DNA from: Negativicoccus succinicivorans
Lineage (GTDB): Bacteria > Bacillota > Negativicutes > Veillonellales > Negativicoccaceae
Direction: 5' to 3'
Length of the DNA: 64,000 bases
NCBI RefSeq assembly: GCF_014207605.1
Contig: NZ_JACHHI010000004.1
Location: forward strand, 1-64,000
Shown: positions 12,695 through 20,637 of the stretch, piece by piece
Numbering within the stretch: position 1 is the first letter of the stretch
Layout of the letters: each line of letters begins with the position of its first letter
The notes under the pieces: model-generated
Database searches by the model: none
What the model saw: the letters and a program-made list of their open reading frames with translations, nothing else
What the model was told of the DNA's origin: nothing
Position numbers and translations under genes: made by a program

Positions 12695-12717
12695 GACCCT
12701 GTTAAAGGAGGTTCAAC

Positions 12718-12831
12718 ATGAAAGTCAGACCGTCCGTAAAAAAGGTTTGCGATAAATGCAAAATTATTAAACGCAAAGGCCGTGTCATGGTCATTTGCGA
12801 AAACCCGAAACATAAACAACGTCAAGGATAA
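12718..12831 (+). CDS. rpmJ: 50S ribosomal protein L36 (zinc type)
   Basis: A 37-residue protein: [20 protein letters not shown] is followed by [17 protein letters not shown]. The zinc ligands C11, C14, C27 and H32 are present, so this is the C-plus type, in contrast to the zinc-free S14 in the same operon. AAAGGAGG lies about eight bases before the ATG. The gene sits between infA and rpsM as usual. Confidence 0.96.
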   Translation: MKVRPSVKKVCDKCKIIKRKGRVMVICENPKHKQRQG

Positions 12832-12851
12832 GAATAGGAGGTGGAGAGTAG

Positions 12852-13217
12852 ATGGCACGTATAGCCGGTGTAGACTTACCCCGTGATAAGCGCGTTGAGA
12901 TTGGCTTAACCTATATTTATGGTATCGGCCTCACTCTTTCCAAAAAGGTATTGGAAAAGACCGGTGTAAATCCGGATACGCGGGTCCGCGACCTCACTGA
13001 AGATGAAGTTGCGAAACTGCGTGAAGCTTTGGACGAATATAAAGTAGAAGGCGATCTGCGTCGTGAAGAATCGCTTAATATTAAACGTTTAGTGGAAATC
13101 AATTCGTATCGTGGTCGCCGTCACCGTGCAGGATTGCCGGTCAACGGTCAACGCACGAAAACGAATGCCCGTACACGCAAAGGTCCGAAGAAGACCATTG
13201 CCGGTAAAAAGAAATAA
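12852..13217 (+). CDS. rpsM: 30S ribosomal protein S13
   Basis: A 121-residue S13 with [20 protein letters not shown] at the start, the helix-two-turn-helix segment, and a basic C-terminal tail ([20 protein letters not shown]) that touches the P-site tRNA. S13 joins the 30S head to the 50S subunit. It lies 20 bases after rpmJ. Confidence 0.97.
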   Translation: MARIAGVDLPRDKRVEIGLTYIYGIGLTLSKKVLEKTGVNPDTRVRDLTEDEVAKLREALDEYKVEGDLRREESLNIKRLVEINSYRGRRHRAGLPVNGQRTKTNARTRKGPKKTIAGKKK

Positions 13218-13239
13218 GAAGTAAAGGAGGGGACTTAAG

Positions 13240-13623
13240 TTGGCTAAAGCAAGAACCAAACGTAAAGAAAAGAAACACGTAGAGTCGGGGGCTGCACACA
13301 TCCGCTCGACCTTCAATAACACGATCGTAACGATTACCGATACGAACGGCAACACCCTTTCCTGGGCTTCTGCCGGCGGATTAGGTTTCCGCGGATCTCG
13401 TAAAAGCACTCCCTTTGCTGCGCAAATGGCCGCTGAACAGGCAGCTAAAGCAGCGATGGAACAAGGCTTGCGGGAAGTAGAAGTATATGTAAAGGGTCCG
13501 GGATCCGGCCGTGAAGCCGCGATCCGTGCGCTGCAAGCAGCGGGCCTTGATGTCAACATGATTAAGGACGTAACACCGATTCCCCATAACGGTTGCCGCC
13601 CCCCGAAACGCAGACGTGTCTGA
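13240..13623 (+). CDS. rpsK: 30S ribosomal protein S11
   Basis: A 127-residue S11 starting at TTG ([20 protein letters not shown]), with [19 protein letters not shown] and the C-terminal [19 protein letters not shown]11 lies on the 30S platform by the mRNA exit. AAAGGAGGGG precedes the TTG. In many bacteria rpsD (S4) comes next; here the next gene is rpoA. Confidence 0.96.
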   Translation: MAKARTKRKEKKHVESGAAHIRSTFNNTIVTITDTNGNTLSWASAGGLGFRGSRKSTPFAAQMAAEQAAKAAMEQGLREVEVYVKGPGSGREAAIRALQAAGLDVNMIKDVTPIPHNGCRPPKRRRV

Positions 13624-13669
13624 GCGTCTCTTTTGGGTGGTGTCAGTTGTATAGGAGGAGGTTTACCGC

Positions 13670-14650
13670 ATGATAGAAGAGAAGAATTTTGACATCGAAA
13701 CAGTCGAACTGTCGGCTGACGAACGGTACGGTAAATTTGTTTGTGAACCGCTGGATCGCGGTTACGGCATTACCTTGGGTAACAGCTTGCGGCGCGTTTT
13801 GCTGTCCTCATTGGACGGCGTCGCCATTACCTCCATTAAAATCGATGGCGTATTGCACGAATTCTCCACCATCCCCGGTGTCCGGGAAGACGTGACCGAT
13901 ATCATCCTGAACCTCAAAAAAGTGTGCTTTAAAGCACACAGCGAAGCGGAATTTCCGTTAGAAGTCCGGGTCGATATAGAAAAAGAAGGCCAATTCACGG
14001 CCGGCGACATCGTCGTTCCGTCGGAATTGGAAATCTTGAACAGCGATCTGCACATTGCCACACTCGACAACGATGCTCATGTGGTAATGACGCTTACCAT
14101 TGATCGCGGTCACGGCTATGTGCCGGCGACGAAGAACAAGAGAGAAGATGACGCGATCGGCGTCATCCCGATCGATTCGATTTTCTCGCCGATTTTACGG
14201 GCGAACTACAAAGTAGAAGATACCCGCGTCGGCAACGAACTCGACTACGATAAAATGACATTGGAACTGACCACTGACGGCTCGATTGGAGCCAAGGACG
14301 CCGTAGCGAAAGCAGCGACCATCCTGGTCATGTACCTGCGTCATTTCCAAAATATCGCGACCGACCGTGACCTCATCGCTGTCAGCACGAACTTCGACAA
14401 CGAAGAGGAAACGGCGACGGAACCGGAAATTGATTTCGAATCGATCCGTATTGAAGAATTGGAACTTTCCGTTCGGGCCTTCAACTGCCTGAAACGCGCC
14501 AATATCAATACGCTTGCGGACTTGCTCAAAAAGACCGAAGATGACTTAACGAAAGTACGCAACTTGGGTAAAAAATCGATTGAAGAAATCAAAGAACGCC
14601 TGACCGAATATGACGGTCACGGTTTGACCTTGAAACAAAAGGACGAATAG
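13670..14650 (+). CDS. rpoA: DNA-directed RNA polymerase alpha subunit
   Basis: A 326-residue alpha subunit. The N-terminal assembly domain shows RGYGITLGNSLRRVLLSSL (about residues 26-45). The C-terminal domain (LSVRAFNCLKRANINTLADL, then VRNLGKKSIEEI) binds UP elements and activators. GGAGGAGG precedes the ATG. There are 46 bases between rpsK and rpoA and no rpsD. Confidence 0.97.
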   Translation: MIEEKNFDIETVELSADERYGKFVCEPLDRGYGITLGNSLRRVLLSSLDGVAITSIKIDGVLHEFSTIPGVREDVTDIILNLKKVCFKAHSEAEFPLEVRVDIEKEGQFTAGDIVVPSELEILNSDLHIATLDNDAHVVMTLTIDRGHGYVPATKNKREDDAIGVIPIDSIFSPILRANYKVEDTRVGNELDYDKMTLELTTDGSIGAKDAVAKAATILVMYLRHFQNIATDRDLIAVSTNFDNEEETATEPEIDFESIRIEELELSVRAFNCLKRANINTLADLLKKTEDDLTKVRNLGKKSIEEIKERLTEYDGHGLTLKQKDE

Positions 14651-14662
14651 AGGAGGAAAAAA

Positions 14663-15001
14663 ATGGCCTACAGCAAGTTGGGACGCAATACCGCAGCACG
14701 TAAAGCGTTGTTGCGCAACATGGTGACCTCCCTGCTCCAGCATGAACGCATTGAAACGACGGAAACGAAAGCAAAAGAACTGCGGCGCGTAGCGGATCAG
14801 ATGATTACGCTCGGCAAACGTGGTGATTTACATGCCCGTCGTCAAGCTTTAGCTTTCATCATGGATGAAGGGATTGTATCCAAACTGTTCGGCGAAATTG
14901 CTGAAAAGTACGCTGACCGTGAAGGCGGTTACACACGCGTGCTGAAAATCAGCCCCCGTAAAGGGGACGCCGCTCCGATGGCAATCATCGAGTTGGTATA
15001 A
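14663..15001 (+). CDS. rplQ: 50S ribosomal protein L17
   Basis: A 112-residue L17: [40 protein letters not shown] and the C-terminal [13 protein letters not shown]17 contacts several 23S rRNA domains near the tunnel exit. It is the last gene of the ribosomal cluster; a strong terminator begins within 10 bases of the stop. Confidence 0.97.
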   Translation: MAYSKLGRNTAARKALLRNMVTSLLQHERIETTETKAKELRRVADQMITLGKRGDLHARRQALAFIMDEGIVSKLFGEIAEKYADREGGYTRVLKISPRKGDAAPMAIIELV

Positions 15002-15003
15002 TG

Positions 15004-15037
15004 AAAAAAAGATCGTGCGCCTGCACGATCTTTTTTT
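15004..15037 (+). terminator. Terminator of the ribosomal super-operon
   Basis: GATCGTGC (15011-15018) pairs with GCACGATC (15023-15030) around a GCCT loop. The stem is flanked by A-run and T-run, so it could also stop transcription from the other side. Confidence 0.93.
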
Positions 15038-15128
15038 ATTACCGCCTTACGTTGTATTCGGCATACCGAAACGCGCGCCGTAAGCAAATTACTTTGTCAG
15101 AATTCGGTACAGAGAAAATAAAAAAATC

Positions 15129-15157
15129 TTGGCGCTGCGGCGGCGTTATGGTATACT
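15129..15157 (+). promoter_or_regulatory. tRNA-Arg promoter
   Basis: TTGGCG (15129-15134) and TATACT (15152-15157) are 17 bases apart, a good sigma-70/SigA promoter. The expected transcription start is about five bases before the tRNA. Confidence 0.8.
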
Positions 15158-15168
15158 ATTTTAGTAAT

Positions 15169-15243
15169 GCGCCTATAGCTCAGGGGATAGAGCACCGGTC
15201 TCCGGAACCGGGTGCGCAGGTTCGATTCCTGCTAGGCGCACCA
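15169..15243 (+). tRNA. tRNA-Arg (anticodon CCG)
   Basis: A full cloverleaf can be drawn. The acceptor stem is GCGCCTA with TAGGCGC, and the D-arm is GCTC/GAGC. The anticodon arm CCGGT/ACCGG has loop CTCCGGA, so the anticodon is CCG and it reads CGG. The T-arm is GCAGG/CCTGC with loop TTCGATT. The 3' CCA is encoded. Its 3' half (from 15200) is repeated at 23560 and 30988, so the gene is the attachment site of the island to its right and was restored by the insertion. Confidence 0.96.
15200..15243 (+). repeat. att-like repeat, copy 1 (attL, in tRNA-Arg)
   Basis: These 44 bases of the tRNA-Arg 3' half, from the anticodon loop to CCA, recur at 23560-23603 (one mismatch, C to T in the anticodon stem) and at 30988-31031 (identical). 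This is the normal signature of integration at a tRNA 3' end. Confidence 0.92.
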
Positions 15244-15252
15244 GCATAATAA

Positions 15253-15285
15253 AGGCCTCTCGAAAATTCGAGAAGCCTTTTTTTA
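15253..15285 (+). terminator. Terminator behind tRNA-Arg (island side)
   Basis: AGGCCTCTCGAA pairs with TTCGAGAAGCCT (two internal mismatched bases) and is followed by a T-run. It differs from the terminator found after the other two att copies, so it was brought in by the element. Confidence 0.85.
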
Positions 15286-15287
15286 TG

Positions 15288-15312
15288 TTTGAGCCCAATT
15301 TGAGCCTAATTT
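15288..15312. repeat. Paired TGAGCC repeats at the island left end
   Basis: TTTGAGCCCAATTTGAGCCT holds two TGAGCC units 11 bases apart. The same pair, TTGAGCCCAATTTTGAGCCC, lies at 30831-30850 near the right end. These could be recombinase arm-binding sites, or the conserved end of a lost integrase gene. Confidence 0.5.
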
Positions 15313-15774
15313 ATTTCAAATTCTTTGAAAAACACTATATATTATTCCCCCTTTTCTTTTCCAAACGTCCGATATATCTCAAACCATTCAAAATACCATA
15401 TTCTATTTTTTCTAATATCACTAAATTCACCTAATTATAGGACGTTTTCAAATTTTTAGTCCCGTCCCAGCCCCAGTACCGGAGAAATATTGTTTTAATA
15501 TAATATCTCTTTTTGTCTTCTAAGCTCTTAAAAGTAAAAGAACAGGTAAAGAGTCAAGACAAGGATAAAAAGTCCATATTAGGGCAAATAGAAAGCTTTA
15601 AGACGGATGATAAAGCTAAGTCAAATAAGAAAGATCATAGCAAAGGTATAGAAAGATAAATATCGGCAGTCTCGGACTGTCTTTATTTTTTTGTTAATTT
15701 TTTATCAAATTTATACACACCTATACAAATATATATAAACTCATAAAAGATAAAGGCGTATAAAAAAATTTATC
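15313..15774. other. Gene-free AT-rich stretch with a coding relic
   Basis: No intact gene is seen. At about 15522-15659 one frame is open and gives a very charged tail (KSQDKDKKSILGQIESFKTD, ending HSKGIER) with no start codon or upstream part. It resembles the charged C-terminus of a mobilisation or relaxase protein, but this is only an impression. The hairpin at 15664-15690 follows directly. Confidence 0.35.
15664..15690 (+). terminator. Terminator before the AraC gene
   Basis: GGCAGTC-TCG-GACTGTC with a following T-run. It is close in sequence to the terminator at 20500-20530 on the other side of the ABC genes. It may also end the leftward araC-type gene, whose stop is at 15775. Confidence 0.7.
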
Positions 15775-16767
15775 TTAATTACAGCAATCGCATTTTAAAT
15801 TGAGATGTTCGCAAGCTAGATTACGGACTTCACTAGGAAGTTTTCCCTTATATCTTTTGTAATAAATGGAAAATTTGCTATGAGATGTGTATCCGACAGA
15901 TTCAGCTATTTCCTTTATAGGAAGTTTGGTATTTAAGAGAAGAGTCTCAGCCATATTCATTCTTTTTCTTTGGGTGTATTCTGTAATGCCTTGACCATAT
16001 TTTTCTTTGAACAAGTTTTTTAATTTAGTCCCGCTCATCTTAGAAATTTTTTCAAGGGTTTCCTGATTTACATTCATGGTGAAATGATCGTCTAAGAATC
16101 TTGCTACATCTTCAAGTGCTTTATCATCATCAATTTCAATTTTATATTTTTTTCTATTTAAGTAGGTATCTATTACTATACTTATCCATTCATTTGCTTT
16201 GGCTTTTAAGAAAAAATCAGCGGCAGGAGCGTCCATCTTACAATTTAATATTTCCATTGCTACTTTTTCTAAAGACTTTGTAAGTATAATTTGATTCGTT
16301 TGAAGTAAGGTCGAATAAAAAGATTCTGGATCAATATTAATGGATGATAGGTGCTTTTCCAAAAGTTCTCTTTTAAAGCCTATAGAAACAGAAAGATAAT
16401 ATGAATTCTCGTGTAATAAAAACAGGAAGTCATCTCTTATATTATCAAAATCAAGAGTGCATAAAGAGTTTGCAGTCAAAGTTTGATAAGGACTAAATTT
16501 CTCGCCATTTGCGCTGACGATGTAGCTTGAATAGATTGAAACATAGTCTGACATACTATAAGTACTATTTTGAATAACTTCTTCTCTGATATAAAAATCG
16601 TGGACATCAATAATGAAGCCATCTCCTTCATAAAACCAATAAAGCCCTTCTGCATGAGTTGAATTATTTTTGCTCCAACAAAATGTATGTCCGGCACTTG
16701 AATATTTTCTATTGTTTTTACATTCATCTACCTTCATATAATCTTTTACAAAATCATAATAAGTCAT
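15775..16767 (-). CDS. AraC-family transcriptional regulator
   Basis: A 330-residue protein with an unrecognised N-terminal sensor region and a C-terminal AraC double helix-turn-helix at about residues 225-325: KISKMSGTKLKNLFKEKYGQ, then LLNTKLPIKEIAESVGYTSH and SKFSIYYKRYKGKLPSEVR. It is divergent from the ABC transporter genes, with a Fur-like box in the shared 161-base gap. Such regulators (YbtA, PchR type) commonly activate siderophore uptake genes when the ligand is bound; that role here is inference. Codon use is AT-rich, as in its neighbours. Confidence 0.9.
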   Translation of the reverse strand: MTYYDFVKDYMKVDECKNNRKYSSAGHTFCWSKNNSTHAEGLYWFYEGDGFIIDVHDFYIREEVIQNSTYSMSDYVSIYSSYIVSANGEKFSPYQTLTANSLCTLDFDNIRDDFLFLLHENSYYLSVSIGFKRELLEKHLSSINIDPESFYSTLLQTNQIILTKSLEKVAMEILNCKMDAPAADFFLKAKANEWISIVIDTYLNRKKYKIEIDDDKALEDVARFLDDHFTMNVNQETLEKISKMSGTKLKNLFKEKYGQGITEYTQRKRMNMAETLLLNTKLPIKEIAESVGYTSHSKFSIYYKRYKGKLPSEVRNLACEHLNLKCDCCN

Positions 16768-16821
16768 AACACACTATCCCCTTTAGACAATATTCCAATT
16801 AGCCCTAAATTCGACAAGCCA

Positions 16822-16851
16822 TTGTATTAGTAATCATACCCGATGTACAAT
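16822..16851 (+). promoter_or_regulatory. Promoter of the ABC transporter operon
   Basis: TTGTAT (16822-16827) and TACAAT (16846-16851) are 18 bases apart in the divergent gap. The predicted start point lies at the edge of the Fur-like box. Confidence 0.6.
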
Positions 16852-16861
16852 AAAAAGGCAA

Positions 16862-16876
16862 TGATAATTACTATCA
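16862..16876 (+). promoter_or_regulatory. Fur box (7-1-7) before the ABC transporter genes
   Basis: TGATAATTACTATCA matches the 7-1-7 Fur consensus TGATAATNATTATCA at all but one position. It sits just after the -10 TACAAT, where binding of a Fur repressor would block initiation. This suggests that the operon is switched on by iron shortage. Confidence 0.7.
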
Positions 16877-16928
16877 ACAAAGCAAATTTATATCTAAACG
16901 GGATATCAAAGAAAAGGGAGATAATATT

Positions 16929-18683
16929 ATGAAGATTTATAAAAAGCTATTTGCTTATGTACAAGACAAAAAATATCTTGGATTTTTCGCTATAATTTTT
17001 TCTGTTATATCTGCAGTAATTACAGTATATGGATACTATTTAATTTACAGATTTTTAGACAATTTAATTATCCATACAGATTTATCCGGAGCAGAAAATT
17101 TAGCAATAAAATCTGCTCTTATATTAACAGCAGGAGCAATATTTTATTTTGCTTCAGGAGCTTTTTCCCATTTATTGGGATTTAGGCTTGAAACAAATTT
17201 AAGAAAAAGAGGAATTGATGGTTTAGAGAACGCAAGCTTTAGGTTCTTTGATTTAAATCCATCCGGTCAAATAAGAAAGATCATTGATGACAATGCCGCA
17301 CAAACTCATCAGGTTGTAGCTCACATGATTCCTGATAGCTCTCAGGCAATAATTACACCCGTGCTTGTGCTTGTACTTGGCTTTATAGTAAGTATAAGAG
17401 TTGGCATCACTTTACTTGCTCTTACAATAATTGGTTGCTTAATTTTAGGGGCAATGATGGGCGAGCAAAAATTTATGAAGATATACCAGGAAGCTCTATC
17501 TAAACTAAGTGCCGAGACCGTTGAATACGTTAGAGGAATGCAAGTTGTAAAAATATTTAGAGCAAATGTAGAGTCATTTAAAAGCTTTTATAAGGCGATA
17601 AAAGATTATTCAAAGTATGCTTACGATTATTCACTGTCTTGTAAAAAGCCTTATGTTTTGTATCAATGGTTATTCTTTGGATTAATTGCAATTTTAATTA
17701 TACCTATAGTTTATTTTATGACTAGCTTAGGCAGCGCCAAGATGATATTACTTGAGCTTATCATGATTTTATTTTTATCAGGAGTTCTCTTTGTTTCATT
17801 TATGAGAATGATGTGGTACTCCTTGTACATCTCTCAAGGCAATTATGCAGTAGATACTTTAGAGGCTCTATACAAGGATATGCAAAAAGACAAATTGGAG
17901 CACGGCAATCTTAAAAATTTCAAAAACTATAATATAGAGTTTGATAATGTTAGCTTTGCTTATAATGATAAAGCTGTCATTGAAAATTTATCCTTTAAAT
18001 TAGAAGAAGGGAAGTCCTATGCACTTGTCGGTTCCTCCGGATCAGGCAAATCAACAGTAGCAAAACTTATATCAGGTTTTTACAATGTTAATGAAGGAAG
18101 CATAAAGATAGGCGGCATACCAATATCTGAATATTCTGACGAAGCCTTAATTAAAGCTATCTCATTTGTTTTCCAAGATTCGAAACTGTTTAAGAAGAGC
18201 ATTTATGACAATGTAGCTTTGGCCAATAAAGATGCAACAAGAGATGATGTTATGAAAGCCTTAAAATTAGCAGGATGCGATTTGATATTGGACAAATTCT
18301 CGGATAGAGAAAATACAATCATAGGCTCAAAAGGAGTTTATTTATCCGGGGGAGAAAAACAAAGAATTGCAATTGCAAGAGCAATTTTGAAGGATTCCAA
18401 AATTATTATTATGGATGAAGCATCAGCATCGATTGACCCGGATAACGAGTTTGAATTGCAAAAAGCTTTCAAGAACCTTATGAAGGATAAAACAGTTATC
18501 ATGATTGCTCATAGACTTTCTACAATTAAAGATGTAGATGAAATTCTTGTAATGGGTAATGGAAAAATTATAGAAAGAGGTTCTGACAAAGAATTAATGT
18601 CAAGAGATACAAGGTATAAGAGACTGCAAGAGCTCTTTAACAGTGCGAATGAATGGAGAGTTTTAAATGAAGGAGTTTTATAA
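16929..18683 (+). CDS. ABC transporter permease/ATPase half, IrtA/YbtP-like
   Basis: A 584-residue half transporter with a six-helix exporter-type membrane domain (residues 1 to about 310). Its nucleotide-binding domain has Walker A GSSGSGKST at 368-376, signature LSGGEKQR near 471, Walker B IIIMDEAS near 491 and the H-loop histidine in MIAHRLST. It pairs with the next gene, whose ATG lies 17 bases before this stop, to form a heterodimer. Heterodimers of this fold beside an AraC gene include siderophore importers (YbtPQ, IrtAB). The Fur-like box upstream fits that; the substrate is not known. Confidence 0.88.
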   Translation: MKIYKKLFAYVQDKKYLGFFAIIFSVISAVITVYGYYLIYRFLDNLIIHTDLSGAENLAIKSALILTAGAIFYFASGAFSHLLGFRLETNLRKRGIDGLENASFRFFDLNPSGQIRKIIDDNAAQTHQVVAHMIPDSSQAIITPVLVLVLGFIVSIRVGITLLALTIIGCLILGAMMGEQKFMKIYQEALSKLSAETVEYVRGMQVVKIFRANVESFKSFYKAIKDYSKYAYDYSLSCKKPYVLYQWLFFGLIAILIIPIVYFMTSLGSAKMILLELIMILFLSGVLFVSFMRMMWYSLYISQGNYAVDTLEALYKDMQKDKLEHGNLKNFKNYNIEFDNVSFAYNDKAVIENLSFKLEEGKSYALVGSSGSGKSTVAKLISGFYNVNEGSIKIGGIPISEYSDEALIKAISFVFQDSKLFKKSIYDNVALANKDATRDDVMKALKLAGCDLILDKFSDRENTIIGSKGVYLSGGEKQRIAIARAILKDSKIIIMDEASASIDPDNEFELQKAFKNLMKDKTVIMIAHRLSTIKDVDEILVMGNGKIIERGSDKELMSRDTRYKRLQELFNSANEWRVLNEGVL

Positions 18684-20388
18684 AAAAAGATTTGCTCTTA
18701 CAGATAAAGGAGCGAAGAATTTAACTAAAGCAACACTGTCCTCATTTTTGGTTTATTGTATAACCATGCTTCCTGCCATATTACTAATGATTTTTGCGCA
18801 AGAAGTTTTGGAGAATATTGACAAAAGCAAGGGATTTTATCTAGCATTCTCGGTTTTGACTTTGATAGCAATGTATATTTTGCTTTCTATCGAATACGAT
18901 AAATTATATAGCACAACATATCAAGAAAGTGCAGATTTAAGGGTAAGAACAGCAGAGAATTTATCAAAACTACCTCTATCATACTTTTCTAAGCATGATA
19001 TTTCCGATCTCTCACAAACAATTATGGCTGATATTGAAGGTATAGAGCATGCAATGAGCCATGCAATACCAAAAGTGGGCGGCATGGCACTTTTCTTCCC
19101 ACTAATATCCATCATGATGCTAGTAGGCAATGTCAAGATGGGTTTAGCTGTAATTATTCCAACGATTCTAAGTTTTATATTTATACCCTTATCTAAAAAA
19201 CATTCAGTTAAGGGAGAGAAAAGATATTATGACGCCTTAAGAGAAAACTCTGAAAGTTTTCAAGAAAATATCGAAATGCAAATGGAGATTAAAGCCTATG
19301 GCTTGTCAGAGGAAATGAAAGAAAAGCTGTATGAAAAAATGGATAAAAGTGAAAAAGTCCACTTAAAGACAGAAATAGGACTTATTTTAACTATGTCTAT
19401 ATCTTCAATATTTAGCTTTATTTCCCTTGCTGTCGTAATACTTGTTGGGGTAAATCTAATTATTAATAAAGAGATAAGTCCTCTCTACCTTATAGGATAT
19501 TTACTAGCGGCTATGAAGATAAAAGACTCTCTAGATGCATCTAAAGAGGGCATGATGGAGATATTTTATTTAACGCCAAAGATTGAAAGACTTAAAGAAA
19601 TTCAAAATCAAGAATTACAAGAGGGCGAAGACTATAATTTGAAAAAATTTGATATTGATCTAAAAGATGTTGAATTTTCTTACAATAAAGACGCAAAAGT
19701 TTTAAATGGAATAAATTTTAAAGCTAAGCAAGGAGAGGTAACTGCTTTGGTGGGAGCAAGTGGATGCGGTAAAACAACTATCTTGAAACTCATATCAAGA
19801 CTTTATGATTATGACGATGGACAAATCTTAATTGATGGCAAAGATATAAAAGAAATATCAACAGAATCTCTTTTTGATAAGGTCTCAATAGTTTTCCAAG
19901 ATGTGGTTCTTTTTAATCAAAGCGTCATGGAAAATATTAGGATTGGAAAGCAAGATGCAAGTGACGAAGAAGTTATAAAAGCAGCAGAGCTTGCCAATTG
20001 CACAGATTTTATAGAAAAAATGGATAAGGGTTTTGATACAGTTATCGGTGAAAACGGTGCTGAGCTATCAGGCGGAGAAAGACAAAGGTTATCTATAGCC
20101 AGAGCCTTCTTAAAAGATGCACCGATATTGATATTAGACGAAATTACAGCAAGCCTTGATGTTGACAACGAGAAAAAAATTCAAGAGTCATTAAGTAATT
20201 TAATTAAAGATAAGACAGTTGTCATTATTTCACACAGAATGAAGTCCATAGAAAATGCAGACAAGATAGTAGTTCTTGAAAACGGAAGAGTAGAAAGCCA
20301 AGGTGACCATGAAGAGCTTTTACAAAAATCAAAGGTTTACAAGAATTTAATAGTAAAGACAAAAATGGCAGAAGAATTTATTTATTAG
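18667..20388 (+). CDS. ABC transporter permease/ATPase half, IrtB/YbtQ-like
   Basis: A 573-residue partner of the preceding gene. It has a six-helix membrane domain followed by an ATPase domain with Walker A GASGCGKTT at 363-371, signature LSGGERQR near 467, Walker B ILILDEIT and ISHRMKS as H-loop. The 17-base overlap with the first half points to coupled translation and a 1:1 complex in the cytoplasmic membrane. A lipid or drug exporter role cannot be excluded, but the AraC and Fur-box context favours iron-chelate uptake. Confidence 0.88.
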   Translation: MKEFYKKRFALTDKGAKNLTKATLSSFLVYCITMLPAILLMIFAQEVLENIDKSKGFYLAFSVLTLIAMYILLSIEYDKLYSTTYQESADLRVRTAENLSKLPLSYFSKHDISDLSQTIMADIEGIEHAMSHAIPKVGGMALFFPLISIMMLVGNVKMGLAVIIPTILSFIFIPLSKKHSVKGEKRYYDALRENSESFQENIEMQMEIKAYGLSEEMKEKLYEKMDKSEKVHLKTEIGLILTMSISSIFSFISLAVVILVGVNLIINKEISPLYLIGYLLAAMKIKDSLDASKEGMMEIFYLTPKIERLKEIQNQELQEGEDYNLKKFDIDLKDVEFSYNKDAKVLNGINFKAKQGEVTALVGASGCGKTTILKLISRLYDYDDGQILIDGKDIKEISTESLFDKVSIVFQDVVLFNQSVMENIRIGKQDASDEEVIKAAELANCTDFIEKMDKGFDTVIGENGAELSGGERQRLSIARAFLKDAPILILDEITASLDVDNEKKIQESLSNLIKDKTVVIISHRMKSIENADKIVVLENGRVESQGDHEELLQKSKVYKNLIVKTKMAEEFIY

Positions 20389-20540
20389 GAGGACAGAAGC
20401 AAAGACTTGCAATAGCATCTGTTATGTATAGGGACTCTCCATTTGTCTATTTCGAAGAACCTGAAAGTGGTATAGATTATTCCAATATGATAAAAAATAA
20501 AGGCAGTCTTTGGACTGCCTTTATTTTTTATTTAGTTTAA
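20385..20540 (+). pseudogene. Relic of a third ABC ATPase (ECF-type)
   Basis: Directly after the second half transporter, one frame reads LGGQKQRLAIASVMYRDSPF then VYFEEPESGIDYSNM. This is the signature motif, Walker B and D-loop region of an ABC ATPase, most like EcfA/CbiO types. It has no start, no Walker A and no C-terminus, and its catalytic aspartate (D of DEPTSG) reads E. It is thus a deletion scar. A lost ECF module once downstream of the half transporters is the simplest reading. Confidence 0.75.
20500..20530 (+). terminator. Terminator after the ABC genes
   Basis: GGCAGTC (20502-20508) pairs with GACTGCC (20513-20519) around TTTG and is followed by TTTATTTTTT. It nearly repeats the hairpin at 15664. 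Confidence 0.85.
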
Positions 20541-20583
20541 CGCAGTAAATCATATAATTGAAAGGAATCTGTGTTATGTTAGA

Positions 20584-20592
20584 TGCTATAAT
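20584..20592 (+). promoter_or_regulatory. Extended -10 promoter of the second iron-cassette unit
   Basis: TGCTATAAT (TATAAT at 20587-20592) is an extended -10 element. No good -35 is seen at the right distance, which is common with extended -10 promoters. Confidence 0.5.
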
Positions 20593-20597
20593 TATAA

Positions 20598-20612
20598 TGA
20601 TAATAAATATCA
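20598..20612 (+). promoter_or_regulatory. Fur box (7-1-7) before the membrane protein/methyltransferase unit
   Basis: TGATAATAAATATCA matches TGATAATNATTATCA at all but one position. It lies six bases after the TATAAT at 20587, so it would cover the start point. With the box at 16862 it places both units of the cassette under the same iron control. Confidence 0.68.
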
Positions 20613-20637
20613 TTTAATATAAAAAGGAGTTAGACTT

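Noticed and set aside
15001-15249. Open frame of 82 codons over the terminator and tRNA-Arg
   Set aside because: It runs through a strong terminator, a promoter and the tRNA gene, so it is not a protein gene.
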